Below are positions 50,505 through 58,023 of a stretch of 58,023 bases of DNA, piece after piece. Made by a program: the position numbers and the translations under genes. Below the pieces are notes generated by a model that was not told the origin of the DNA, did not search any database, and worked only from the letters and a program-made list of their open reading frames with translations. Source of the DNA: Streptomyces sp. AC555_RSS877 (GTDB lineage: Bacteria > Actinomycetota > Actinomycetes > Streptomycetales > Streptomycetaceae). The stretch is from positions 1 through 58,023 of the forward strand of contig NZ_JAGMUK010000106.1 in assembly GCF_019049245.1 (NCBI RefSeq), read 5' to 3'. How positions within the stretch are numbered: the stretch's first letter is position 1; every line of letters begins with the position of its first letter.

Positions 50505-51392
50505 TCAGTTCGCCGCGAGGACCCGTTCGAACGTGGCGTAACCCGCCGGTTCCCAGGTCGGTTTACCCCCAGGCAGACCGAGCCTGCCGTTCCGTCCGAT
50601 TTCGATCAGGCCCAGGGCGCGCAGGACGGCCCAGCCGCGGGCCCGGGCGATGGTGGCTTCGTCGGCGTGCTCGTACGCGTCGAAGAACCGATCCGCCGCC
50701 CCGGCAGGCAACAGGATCCAGGCAGCCGAAAGATCGGTCGCGGGATCGCCTGCGCACATTTCGCCGAAGTCGATCACCCCAGCGAGCATTCCGTTCCGGA
50801 CGACCACGTTTGCCGGATGCAAGTCGCCGTGCAGCCAGAGCGGCGCGCCCTGCCAAGGGGCCGCTGCGATGGCCTTCTCCCAGACTTCCCACGCAGCGTC
50901 AGCGGTCGCGTCGTCATTGATGACCTCGAACCAGCGGTCGCGCTGGTTCGGCAATCCGGCCAGAGGGATGCCGCGCGTAGGGTTGGCCGGGGCGTCGGCG
51001 GGCGCCTTGTGATGCAGTACGCCAAGGAACTTTGCGAGGATTTCGGCCGCATCGACGCGGGTGATCGGCGCGTGATCAGCCGGCTCCCCCTCGACCCAGC
51101 GCGCGATCGTCCAGGTGTGCTCGAACAGGCTCGACGGCTTGCCGATCCGCATCGGAGTGGGCGTCGGCAGCGGCAGGAGCCTCGCCAACACGGGCAGCCA
51201 TGTCTGCTCAGTGTGCAGCAGGGCCGGCGCGCGCTCGGTACGCGGCAAGCGGACCGCCAACTCCTCCCCGAGGCGCCATTGCTGGTTGTCCCAGCCCCCG
51301 TTGACGTCCCGGAGCTCGAGGCCTGCGAGATCCGGATGCTGATCCCGCAGTAACGCTCGCACCAAGCCCTGCTCGAACGTGAACTCGTCCAT
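50505..51392 (-). CDS. Aminoglycoside phosphotransferase family kinase
   Basis: A 295-aa APH-fold kinase. The nucleotide-binding start is WDNQQWRLGEELAVRLPRTERA. The hinge region lies at HTWTIARWVEGEPA. The catalytic loop is LWLHGDLHPANVVVRNG, with the Asp base, and VIDFGEMCAGDPATDLSAA binds metal. ATG 51392 has GGAG 9 bases upstream; a longer frame to 51434 is less likely. It could phosphorylate an aminoglycoside or another small molecule; family membership alone does not prove resistance. It is convergent with the exporter. Confidence 0.87.
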   Translation of the reverse strand: MDEFTFEQGLVRALLRDQHPDLAGLELRDVNGGWDNQQWRLGEELAVRLPRTERAPALLHTEQTWLPVLARLLPLPTPTPMRIGKPSSLFEHTWTIARWVEGEPADHAPITRVDAAEILAKFLGVLHHKAPADAPANPTRGIPLAGLPNQRDRWFEVINDDATADAAWEVWEKAIAAAPWQGAPLWLHGDLHPANVVVRNGMLAGVIDFGEMCAGDPATDLSAAWILLPAGAADRFFDAYEHADEATIARARGWAVLRALGLIEIGRNGRLGLPGGKPTWEPAGYATFERVLAAN

Positions 51393-51987
51393 CGATGAGT
51401 CTCCGATCACCGGCATGCGCAGGCACGCTAGCACCAGCCGAACGCGGCAGACGGACGTTGCGTACGGCCCTGGGCCGGCTGACGACGTCGGCCCCGCGGA
51501 TCACCCGAAGGCACTACTGACAGTGCCCCGGAGGCCTGTCCCGGCAAGCCGGCCGGCGTTGCGAACCTTGCGGTGGCGCAGCCGGGTCTCCAGCCGATCA
51601 GCGCCGGTCCGGCGAAGTGCGGCCGGAGACCCGGGGAAGCCCACCACCACCGCGCGGCCATCAAAACGGCGGCCGCGGTGGTGAGAGTGCGGTCGGAAGT
51701 CGGAGTAGGTGGCGTAGAGGTCGTGCACTGACATGGGACAGATCGCGGACGGCGTCCACGAGCGCCGCGTCGGCCTTCGACTGGGACAGGTCGGGGTGGC
51801 CTGCACCGGACATCCAGCGCACAGGGAGACCGGTCCGCAGGTGCTCCGGGTCTCATGTTCTCTCGCCATGTGGGGAGAATCGCTGGCGCGCGCTCCCCCG
51901 ACGCGGGTCGTCCACGGCACCATCCCAGCCGACGGCCCTCACGACAGCGGAAACGGGTGGTGGCAGCCAGTTCCGTACCCTGGCAGC
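51393..51987. other. Intergenic stretch with a possible frameshifted gene remnant
   Basis: Nearly 600 bp without an intact gene. On the minus strand, about 51620-51830, two adjacent frames give protein-like text: SQSKADAALVDAVRDLSHV and, shifted, SVHDLYATYSDFRPHSHHRGRR then FDGRAVVVGFPGS. The second could recall RraA-like proteins, but the match is weak. I treat it as probable debris. Confidence 0.3.
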
Positions 51988-52899
51988 ATGCGCATGCGCC
52001 CCACTATGAGCTGGACCCCTACCGCGGACCTGCCGCCGGGCACCACAAATCTGGAGCCGGTCGCCGATGTGCTGAGCACTGGTGGTGTGCTGGTGCTCAG
52101 CGGGGCGGGCATCTCCACGGAGTCGGGCATCCCCGACTACCGAGGCCAGGGCGGGAGCCTGAGCCGGCACACTCCGATGACCTACCAGGACTTCACCGCC
52201 AGCGCTCAGGCCCGCCGCCGGTACTGGGCGCGCAGCCACCTCGGCTGGCGCACCTTCGGCCGTGCCCGTCCCAACGCCGGACACCGGGCCGTGGCCGCGT
52301 TCGCACAGCACGGCCTGCTCTCGGGTGTGATCACCCAGAACGTCGACGGCCTGCACCAGGCCGCCGGCACCGAGAGCGTCGTGGAGCTCCACGGAAACCT
52401 GGCTCAGGTCGTCTGCCTTTCCTGCGGCGCCTTCAGCCCGCGCCGCGAACTCGCCCGGCGGCTGGAAGAAGCCAATGCGGGCTTCGAACCGGTGGCCACC
52501 GGAATCAACCCGGACGGCGACGCCGACCTGACCGACGAACAGGTCGGGGACTTCCGCGTGCTGCCCTGCACGGTCTGCGGAGGCATCCTCAAGCCGGACG
52601 TGGTGTTCTTCGGCGAAACCGTACCGCCGACACGCGTCGAGCACTGCCGCAAACTGGTCGATGAGGCGACCTCACTGCTGGTCCTGGGCTCCTCACTGAC
52701 GGTGATGTCCGGGCTGCGGTTCGTCCGCCAGGCAGCCCAGGCCGGGAAGCCAGTGCTGATCATCAACCGGGACCCGACCCGGGGCGACCGGCACGCCGTC
52801 ACCCGAGTCAAGCTCCCGCTGGGAACAGCCCTCACCACCGTCGCCGGCCGACTGGGCATCCCCGTCGACGACGAGGCGACACCCCAGGTGAGAGAGTGA
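51988..52899 (+). CDS. Sir2 family NAD-dependent protein deacetylase
   Basis: A 303-aa sirtuin. The NAD site reads LSGAGISTESGIPDYRG, followed by TQNVDGLHQAAG and the catalytic His in VELHGNLAQVVC. Four zinc cysteines are CLSCG and, after an insertion, CTVCG. Late motifs VVFFGETVP and VLGSSLTVMSG complete the Rossmann part. It removes acyl groups from protein lysines. ATG 51988 is the first start matching the conserved N terminus (MRMRPTMSWTP). No ribosome site precedes it, so a leaderless transcript is possible; other in-frame ATGs lie at 51994 and 52006. It is monocistronic. Confidence 0.9.
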   Translation: MRMRPTMSWTPTADLPPGTTNLEPVADVLSTGGVLVLSGAGISTESGIPDYRGQGGSLSRHTPMTYQDFTASAQARRRYWARSHLGWRTFGRARPNAGHRAVAAFAQHGLLSGVITQNVDGLHQAAGTESVVELHGNLAQVVCLSCGAFSPRRELARRLEEANAGFEPVATGINPDGDADLTDEQVGDFRVLPCTVCGGILKPDVVFFGETVPPTRVEHCRKLVDEATSLLVLGSSLTVMSGLRFVRQAAQAGKPVLIINRDPTRGDRHAVTRVKLPLGTALTTVAGRLGIPVDDEATPQVRE

Positions 52900-53326
52900 C
52901 GATGACAGGGCGTCACCGGAGTGCATCGCGTCAGCCCTGAATTCCCGCCCCCAGCTCCCAAGCGAACGCTGCACTCGTAGACAGCGGCGGCCTCGAGCCC
53001 TCGGGCCAGGCGGGTTGGGGGATCGCTCATCCAGGGCTGTGGGAGTTCCGCTGCGGCGGAACGGGATCTGGCCGCCTGCCTCGAAGCCCAAATGCCTTTC
53101 CCATGGGGCCATCGAGCGCTAGTGTCTGGGTGCATCGAGTTGCCCCACGAGGAGTTGCGCACATGGTCGGTCACCCGAGCGCGCGTTGACGTTGTAGGCC
53201 GATCGGCCTGTCATCGCGTGCTGCCCTTTCTGTTGCGGCACAGCGAGCCTTCTCCTGCCTGAACCGTCGGCGCACCTGTCGTGCGCCCGGTAGCGGGCCT
53301 CGTTGTCGGCAACCCGAGGGATCCCC
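52900..53326. other. Intergenic region with a hairpin
   Basis: No gene is supported in these 427 bp. A perfect 7-bp stem hairpin GTTCCGC-TGCG-GCGGAAC at 53045-53062 could terminate the sirtuin transcript. No RNA gene or IS end was recognised. Confidence 0.5.
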
Positions 53327-54655
53327 GTGCCGTCCCTTTCCTCCCCTGTATCCGATTCCGGTCGCCCTGTTCCGTCAAGCCTGTGGCGGGACGGTGACTT
53401 CCGCAGACTCTGGGTGGGGCAGACCGCCTCCCAACTCGGGGAACACACAGCCCTGGTTGTGCTTCCGCTCTTCGCCGTCCTGACGCTCGACGCCAGTGCC
53501 ACCCAGCTCGGCGTCCTGCGCGCCCTGGGCCAGGCGCCGATCCTGTTGCTCTCGCTCTTCGTCGGCGCATGGGTGGACAGGTGGCGCACCCGCGCGGTGA
53601 TGGTGCTGACTGACGCCGGCCGGACTCTCGCCCTGGGTGCCGCCGCCGTAGCCGGCCTCTTCGGCTTCCTGGGCCTGCCCGCGCTTTTCATGACCGCCTT
53701 CGCCGTCGGGGCCCTGTCCGTGTTCTTCGACGTGGCATACCAGACGTCTCTCGTACGGCTGGTGCAACGCGATCAGCTGGTGCGGGGCAACAGCGCGCTC
53801 GAGGGTAGTCGGTCCGCGGCGCAGATCGGCGGCCCCGCCCTCGGCGGTGCGCTGGTGTCCCTGCTGTCGGCGCCGATCGGTGCCGCCTCCAGCGCGCTGT
53901 TCTTCGCGCTGTCATTCCTGTCGATCCGACGGATCCGTCGGGTCGAATCGACCCCGCCGGAGCGCCTAGAACGTCCCCCTCTGGTCTGGCGGCGGATCCA
54001 TGAGGGCCTGCGTTTCGTCGTCAGCGATACCTCGCTGCGGACTGTGTGCCTGGCCTCGGCGGCCTTCCAGTTCTCCTTCGCGGCCGTGATAACCGTCTAC
54101 CTGCTCTTCCTGCCGCGGGAACTGCACCTGTCCGGCACCGCCGTCGGGCTGGCACTCGCGGCAACGGGACCAGGCGCGCTCCTGGGATCCGTGCTGGCCG
54201 CCCGCCTGCCGAACCGGTTCGGGTACGGCCCGGTACTCGTTGCCGCGGCGGCACTCGGCGACGGCGTGTTCTTGTGCGTACCCGCGCTGCACGGTTCCTC
54301 TGCGGTGACCGTAACCGTGCTCCTCGCGATCAACTTCGTGTTCGGGGCCGGCGGCCAGTTGGTGAATGTGGCGGCCATGACCGTCCGGCAAAGTGTCACC
54401 CCAGACGCGATGCAAGGCCGCGCGGCCGCGACGATCACGTTCGTCGGCATGGGGCTGTCCCCACTGGGCTCCCTGCTCGGCGGATTCCTCGCTGAGGAGT
54501 GGGGGCCGCGGACCAGTCTCATGGCAGCGGCCTCAGGCATGATGCTGTCCCCACTGGTGATGGCTATGTCCCCGCTCGCACGCCTTGGACGGACGCTTCC
54601 GGCCGCGGTGGAGACGCCGCTGACGGTCGGTCGCCCCGATACCAACTCGTGGTGA
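53327..54655 (+). CDS. MFS transporter (EntS/macrolide-efflux-like drug exporter)
   Basis: A 442-aa transporter with 10-12 predicted helices. It begins with the typical SLWRDGDFRRLWVGQTASQLG. The MFS signature loop is FVGAWVDRWRTRAVMVLTDAGR, and the segment RLVQRDQLVRGNSALEGSRS marks the MFS_3/EntS subgroup. Later helices include LAATGPGALLGSVLAARLPN. Substrate unknown; relatives export siderophores or macrolides. GTG 53327 is preferred because GAGGG lies 7 bases upstream; TTG 53303 is in frame but unsupported. Confidence 0.88.
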   Translation: MPSLSSPVSDSGRPVPSSLWRDGDFRRLWVGQTASQLGEHTALVVLPLFAVLTLDASATQLGVLRALGQAPILLLSLFVGAWVDRWRTRAVMVLTDAGRTLALGAAAVAGLFGFLGLPALFMTAFAVGALSVFFDVAYQTSLVRLVQRDQLVRGNSALEGSRSAAQIGGPALGGALVSLLSAPIGAASSALFFALSFLSIRRIRRVESTPPERLERPPLVWRRIHEGLRFVVSDTSLRTVCLASAAFQFSFAAVITVYLLFLPRELHLSGTAVGLALAATGPGALLGSVLAARLPNRFGYGPVLVAAAALGDGVFLCVPALHGSSAVTVTVLLAINFVFGAGGQLVNVAAMTVRQSVTPDAMQGRAAATITFVGMGLSPLGSLLGGFLAEEWGPRTSLMAAASGMMLSPLVMAMSPLARLGRTLPAAVETPLTVGRPDTNSW

Positions 54656-54690
54656 CGATGCCTGCGGTGCTTGATCGGGCCCGTCCCCCC

Positions 54691-54711
54691 GCGCCCCGCG
54701 CCCCGCGCCCC
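54691..54711. repeat. (GCGCCCC)3 tandem repeat in a hairpin loop
   Basis: Three head-to-tail GCGCCCC units lie between the MFS gene and the small membrane proteins. They are enclosed by the inverted repeat GCCTGC (54660-54665) and GCAGGC (54715-54720). This may serve as a terminator for the exporter gene. Confidence 0.6.
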
Positions 54712-54786
54712 GAAGCAGGCTGACCAAGCCGAGTGTGGACCGCAACGGGTTCCATCGCCGGAGAAGCGGCAAAGAGGGGTGGGGGC

Positions 54787-55017
54787 TCATGAACTGCGGC
54801 GTCTGCGCCGCGCGGACCAGTTGCCGGCCAAGAGACCCCACCACAAGAGAACCTGGCAGGCCGCCAACGCGATGCTTGCCGTACTGGCACCATCGGTCAC
54901 TCGCCACACCAAAAGGCCGGTGCTTATGCAGAGCATCGGCCAGTAGAGCCATGGCCCCCACCGGGCACCCGGCCTTATCCACGACGGCGGGGGCTGAGAA
55001 CTCGAACGCTGTGGCAT
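54787..55017 (-). CDS. Small two-helix membrane protein
   Basis: A 76-aa protein with two hydrophobic helices: WGPWLYWPMLCISTGLLVWRV (about residues 21-41) and SIALAACQVLLWWGLLAGNW (about 49-68). A basic C-terminal end follows (SARRRRRSS). ATG 55017 has AAGGGAGA 6-7 bases upstream. I do not recognise a functional family. It lies 64 bp downstream of another small membrane protein gene on the same strand and is likely co-transcribed. Confidence 0.7.
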   Translation of the reverse strand: MPQRSSSQPPPSWIRPGARWGPWLYWPMLCISTGLLVWRVTDGASTASIALAACQVLLWWGLLAGNWSARRRRRSS

Positions 55018-55081
55018 ACGCGTCTCCCTTCCCCTGGTCACCTCTGGCAGTGAGATGGCGCGGCCCGCCAAGCGCCAGGCC

Positions 55082-55375
55082 TCAGGCATTCGCCTGACGG
55101 CGAGCGGCCATCCTTCGCGGAGCGGCGTGGTGCACGGGCTTGTCCGCGTCGGCGCCCTGAAGGCGCCGCAGCCACAGGGACGTCACGGACAGCAGGCCGG
55201 TAAAGACCAGCAGGAAGAGGCCAGACACCCACATCTGTCGACTCCCGGGATCCTCCCACCCCAGCCAGGCAGTTGATGCCGCCCACATCAGGACGGCTGC
55301 CGTATAGAAGGTGCGCATCCTGTGCAGTTGCCGCACGGCCCGCAAGGACGTGGAGTGGTCATTCTTCGGTGCCAT
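55082..55375 (-). CDS. Small two-helix membrane protein
   Basis: A 97-aa protein. The N-terminal KNDHSTSLRAVRQLHRMRTF is hydrophilic. Two helices follow: YTAAVLMWAASTAWLGW (about residues 23-40) and MWVSGLFLLVFTGLLSVTSLWL (about 48-70). The tail is basic. ATG 55375 is chosen as the start of the coherent protein; its ribosome site is weak, and the frame extends to 55417. Function unknown. It is paired with the 76-aa membrane protein downstream. Confidence 0.68.
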   Translation of the reverse strand: MAPKNDHSTSLRAVRQLHRMRTFYTAAVLMWAASTAWLGWEDPGSRQMWVSGLFLLVFTGLLSVTSLWLRRLQGADADKPVHHAAPRRMAARRQANA

Positions 55376-55552
55376 GCCGCCCCGTGTACCCCCGCACTCG
55401 CGTTTCACCAGCTGCACTCACGCCCTGTCGGAGTCCGAATGTGCTACTGGCGGCTCGGACGAAGGAGCGGAAGACGCTGTAGCTGTGCGGGCGGGCACCG
55501 AGGTGGGGTGAGGCGCCAATCACGGGCCGCACCCCACCCGGGAGTTCCGCTG

Positions 55553-55723
55553 TCAGCGTCTGCGGCTCGACCAACCACTCCCGATTCCCGCGACGTGCAG
55601 GGCCAGAAGCATCAGGCCCAGCAGCATGACGTTCGTGGAAGCGAAGACATCGTTCGTCGTGATCTCGGCAGCGTTGATCAGGAACGCGATGAAGAACAGT
55701 ACTGCTGCGGCTATACCAAGCAT
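55553..55723 (-). CDS. 56-aa conserved Streptomyces small membrane protein
   Basis: A 56-aa frame with two hydrophobic helices: MLGIAAAVLFFIAFLIN and MLLGLMLLALHVAG. The linker EITTNDVFASTNV lies between them, and the tail GSGWSSRRR follows. It matches a recalled family of tiny conserved Streptomyces membrane proteins of unknown function that share the LLGL...LHVAGVGSGW ending. AGAGGAACC lies 6-8 bases before ATG 55723. It falls below usual ORF length cut-offs. Confidence 0.78.
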   Translation of the reverse strand: MLGIAAAVLFFIAFLINAAEITTNDVFASTNVMLLGLMLLALHVAGIGSGWSSRRR

Positions 55724-56626
55724 GGAGCGGTTCCTCTCGAATAGGTGAGGCCCGTATGCCCCCGTATCCCCCTGGCAAGCCGTGGATTGTCAGAGACGAC
55801 GCGCTGCTGCCTGTTCTCTCGCCTGCCCGGCGCCTGCCCAGTGCCCGTCCAGTGCCTGTCCGGTGGGGCCGGGACTCGGGCGCAACAGCTCGCTCGCGGG
55901 TCGATGACGCGGGCACTTTCCATACCTGCGGCAGCGACCCGGGCAGCGCGGCCCGCCGACGCCCTATTGCCGGAGCCCGTCCCCGGAAGAAGAGCCAGCG
56001 GCGTGGTCGGACGGGACGGGGCCGTCGACGAGCCTCGGCAAAACCTGGCGAGCGGCCCCCTCACCCGCCCCGATCGCGCCTGCGTGACATATGCAGCGTC
56101 CGATGCGCTGTAGGGGGTAGGCCGTACCTACGGCTCGCAAGACCCGTTCCCCCCGTGCGGGTCATTGCTCCCGGGGCGGGCAGGTGCATTCCCCCCGTCG
56201 CCTGCCCGCCCCGCCCCCCGCTTCCCTTCCCTTCCAGGCTGCGGACTGGCCCGTCAAAACGGGTCGGTGCGTTCGGTGCGGACCTGCTGGGCCGAGGTCC
56301 CATGTCGCGGAGGCCCGCGCCACGCGACGGCGGCGGGCGAGGCCGGCAACCAGCCCGCAGCCGACGTGATGCCCCTGCTGACGGCTCCGAGGCGGCGTGC
56401 GTACAGGTTCAGCCCACCGGAGCCCTCGTCGTGGGTACAGAACAGGAAAATGCGTGGCCGTCTACCCGGTTACGCGCAACACCTGCTCATCGTTCAGCGC
56501 GTGCCGCCGGGACGCTTCTTGCAAGCGGCCGGGCCTACCGGCTGCCGGAGCGGGTAGACGCGGCGTCACGGGCGCGCACATGGGGTACGGACGTGGCGCT
56601 CTGATCTACCAAGAGGGGTACCACGC
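55724..56626. other. Long intergenic region without a supported gene
   Basis: About 900 bp between the tiny membrane protein and the RsbW-like gene. Open frames here are low-complexity (Arg/Pro/Ala-rich) shadows of GC bias with no ribosome sites. I see no RNA gene. GGGTAC occurs at 56584-56589, about 40 bp before the ATPase start, resembling a stress-sigma -10, without a clear -35. Confidence 0.5.
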
Positions 56627-57091
56627 ATGACCAGCCCGCTTATGCAGCAGGCTTCGGATGGGCACCACCGCTCGGACCACCGCGATCCGCTGCCTCGGCG
56701 CCTCATCTGGCATGACGGTGCGGCGACGAGCGCGGCAGCCCGTCAGGCAGCTCTCGCATTCCTTGACGAAGCCCGATCCGCGGGACTGGCCCCGCCGACG
56801 GACTACGCCGCCGAGAAGGTCCAACTGGTCGTCAGTGAACTGGTGACCAACGCCCGCCAGCACGCGCCGGGTCCCTGCGGCCTGCATCTGGAACTGGAAC
56901 GGTCCGCCGCCTGCCGCTTGGCCCGGGTAACGGTCTGGGACACCTCGCCCCACCCGCCCGCTCCTCAGCCCCCCGACCCACAGCGGATCGGCGGACAGGG
57001 CCTGCGGATCGTCCAAGCCGTCAGCCGGCGCCTCACCGTAGATGCCCATCCGGCAGGCAAACGCGTCCAGGCAGATATCGAGCTTGCATGA
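56627..57091 (+). CDS. ATP-binding anti-sigma-factor-like protein (RsbW/SpoIIAB-type HATPase)
   Basis: A 154-aa GHKL ATPase. The N-box VQLVVSELVTNARQHAPG (about residues 65-82) is clear. The G1 aspartate lies in VTVWDTSP, and the G2-like loop is IGGQGLRIVQAVSRRLTVD. Such stand-alone kinases phosphorylate anti-anti-sigma factors or bind sigma factors. Streptomyces carries dozens of them. ATG 56627 has GAGGGG 7-8 bases upstream. Its stop overlaps the ATG of the GAF-ANTAR gene (ATGA), a coupled pair joining a partner-switch protein to an RNA-binding regulator. Confidence 0.88.
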   Translation: MTSPLMQQASDGHHRSDHRDPLPRRLIWHDGAATSAAARQAALAFLDEARSAGLAPPTDYAAEKVQLVVSELVTNARQHAPGPCGLHLELERSAACRLARVTVWDTSPHPPAPQPPDPQRIGGQGLRIVQAVSRRLTVDAHPAGKRVQADIELA

Positions 57092-57834
57092 GCGTCCGAC
57101 CACAGCCCTCCGGCCGCAGACCAAGCCCCTCCACACCAGCATCCTGGGAAACGACGGCCGACCAGCTGGCCGCCATGGCACGCGACCTGCTCGAACAGGA
57201 CTCGGTACAGGCCACCATGGACCGGATCGCCGCCTACGCGGTGGACCTCGTCGACGGCTGCGACGCCGCCGGCATCCTGACCGTGCGCCACGGCGCAGTG
57301 CAGTCCCTGGCTGCCACTGCGGATGTGGTGCGGCACTCCGACCGGATCCAGGGCGAACTGGGCGAAGGCCCCTGCTTCAACGCCGTCACCGACGACCAGC
57401 CGGTCCAGCGCCTCCCCGACCTCACCACCAGCGCAGACCGCTGGCCCCGCTACGCACCCCGGGCCCGCGCCCTCGGAATACAAAGCGCCCTGGGATTCCG
57501 CCTGTTCACCCGCCACAACACCTTGGGTGCCCTGAACCTCTACTCGTTCCGTCCGCATGCCTTCACCGAGGCCGGCGAACACCTCGGATGGCTACTGGCC
57601 TCCCACGCCGCGGTCGCCTTCGCCTACGCGCGCACCGAGGAGCAGCTCACCACGGCCCTGCAGACGCGTCACGAGATCGGAACGGCCCTCGGCATCCTGA
57701 GGGAGCGTTTCAACCTCGGTGACGACCAGGCATTCGACCTGCTGAAGAAGACCTCGCAAGACCTGAACATCAAGCTCCGCGAGGTCGCCCGCACGATCCT
57801 CAACAACGAAACGATCCCGCACCAGCCGCGCTGA
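57088..57834 (+). CDS. GAF and ANTAR domain-containing RNA-binding antiterminator
   Basis: A 248-aa protein. A GAF sensor domain spans about residues 40-175 (CDAAGILTVRHGAVQSLAATAD, then LGEGPCFNAVTDDQPV). An ANTAR domain spans about 185-240 (ALQTRHEIGTALGILRERFNL, then DQAFDLLKKTSQDLNIKLREVA), with the alanine/arginine pattern that binds dual-hairpin RNA. It should act as a signal-dependent antiterminator. It is translationally coupled to the upstream RsbW-like ATPase. No obvious dual ANTAR hairpin was found in the adjacent sequence. Confidence 0.9.
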   Translation: MSVRPQPSGRRPSPSTPASWETTADQLAAMARDLLEQDSVQATMDRIAAYAVDLVDGCDAAGILTVRHGAVQSLAATADVVRHSDRIQGELGEGPCFNAVTDDQPVQRLPDLTTSADRWPRYAPRARALGIQSALGFRLFTRHNTLGALNLYSFRPHAFTEAGEHLGWLLASHAAVAFAYARTEEQLTTALQTRHEIGTALGILRERFNLGDDQAFDLLKKTSQDLNIKLREVARTILNNETIPHQPR

Positions 57835-57939
57835 CCTTCGCTACCTGCTCCTCACCCCGAGGCAAGGGCAAAGCAGCTGTCACGGTCTTCCCTGGGTGGC
57901 AGCCGTACAGCTTCTGGGCAGCTGGGGGTCTCAGTCGGG

Positions 57940-58023
57940 TCAGGCTGCGGCCGTCGGGTTCGCCGACTGGGCGGCGTGGCGGTATTCGGCGTTGATGCGC
58001 TTGGCTTCTTCGAGTTGGTCTTC
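57940..58023 (-). CDS. Partial hypothetical gene (C-terminal end) cut by the window edge
   Basis: The last 84 bp encode on the minus strand a 27-residue C terminus beginning EDQLEEAKRINAEYRHAA and ending PTAAA, with a TGA stop at 57942-57940. The sequence is helical and charged. Too little is present to name a family. It is convergent with the GAF-ANTAR gene. Confidence 0.5.
   Translation of the reverse strand, partial: EDQLEEAKRINAEYRHAAQSANPTAAA

Overview
The window is high-GC actinobacterial DNA and almost certainly Streptomyces. Supporting signs are strong third-position G/C, many ATGA/GTGA stop-start overlaps, GTG/TTG starts, and Streptomyces-typical families: PP2C (SpoIIE-type) phosphatases, DUF574 methyltransferases, a PASTA-less receptor Ser/Thr kinase, GAF-ANTAR and RsbW-like ATPases, DUF5133 and tiny membrane proteins. 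No rRNA, tRNA, CRISPR array or phage module was seen. The number of decayed genes and transposase remnants suggests an accessory region, perhaps a chromosome arm.

Layout. 1-10.9 kb: amino-acid catabolism. A deacylase and an FAD amine oxidase lie beside an IclR regulator. A tightly overlapped operon gabT / FAD-FeS dehydrogenase / gabD faces a PucR regulator. 10.9-20.1 kb: methyltransferase debris, NfeD plus SPFH membrane proteins, a PAS-PP2C phosphatase, a RibD-like reductase with an alpha/beta hydrolase, a DUF574 methyltransferase, a receptor kinase and two small proteins. 20.6-26.4 kb: a GNAT, then three consecutive PLP enzymes (Y4yA decarboxylase-like, a cysteine-synthase/rhodanese fusion, a cysteine-desulfurase-like enzyme), then a SAM methyltransferase. 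26.4-29.5 kb: a universal stress protein and a broken sugar-uptake locus, whose LacI-type regulator carries a (CTGCTC)12 expansion and a premature TGA. 29.4-32.2 kb: a hydrolase and a GNAT-PaaX pair.

32.2-39.6 kb: a catabolic operon (zinc alcohol dehydrogenase, methyltransferase, amidohydrolase, VOC protein), an SDR, transposase debris, and a quinone oxidoreductase facing a TetR regulator across three operator-like repeats spaced exactly 21 bp. 39.7-42.6 kb: PPOX, VOC, AraC-VOC and DUF1801 stress or detoxification genes. 42.7-46.1 kb: a VanRS-like two-component system divergent from a VanY-like gene that has lost its catalytic middle, followed by a VanJ-like membrane phosphoesterase. 46.4-55.7 kb: a Ppx/GppA phosphatase, a maleylpyruvate-isomerase-like protein, a Cmx/CmlR-type chloramphenicol exporter with a leader-peptide attenuator, an aminoglycoside-phosphotransferase-like kinase, a Sir2 deacetylase, a second MFS exporter and three tiny membrane proteins. 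56.6-57.8 kb: an RsbW-like ATPase overlapping a GAF-ANTAR protein. A partial gene reaches the right edge.

The candidates I find most interesting are the three-PLP-enzyme operon, the expanded and broken LacI regulator, the internally deleted vanY inside a van-like signalling module, and the exporter attenuator. All functional calls come from reading sequence by eye. No database search was run.
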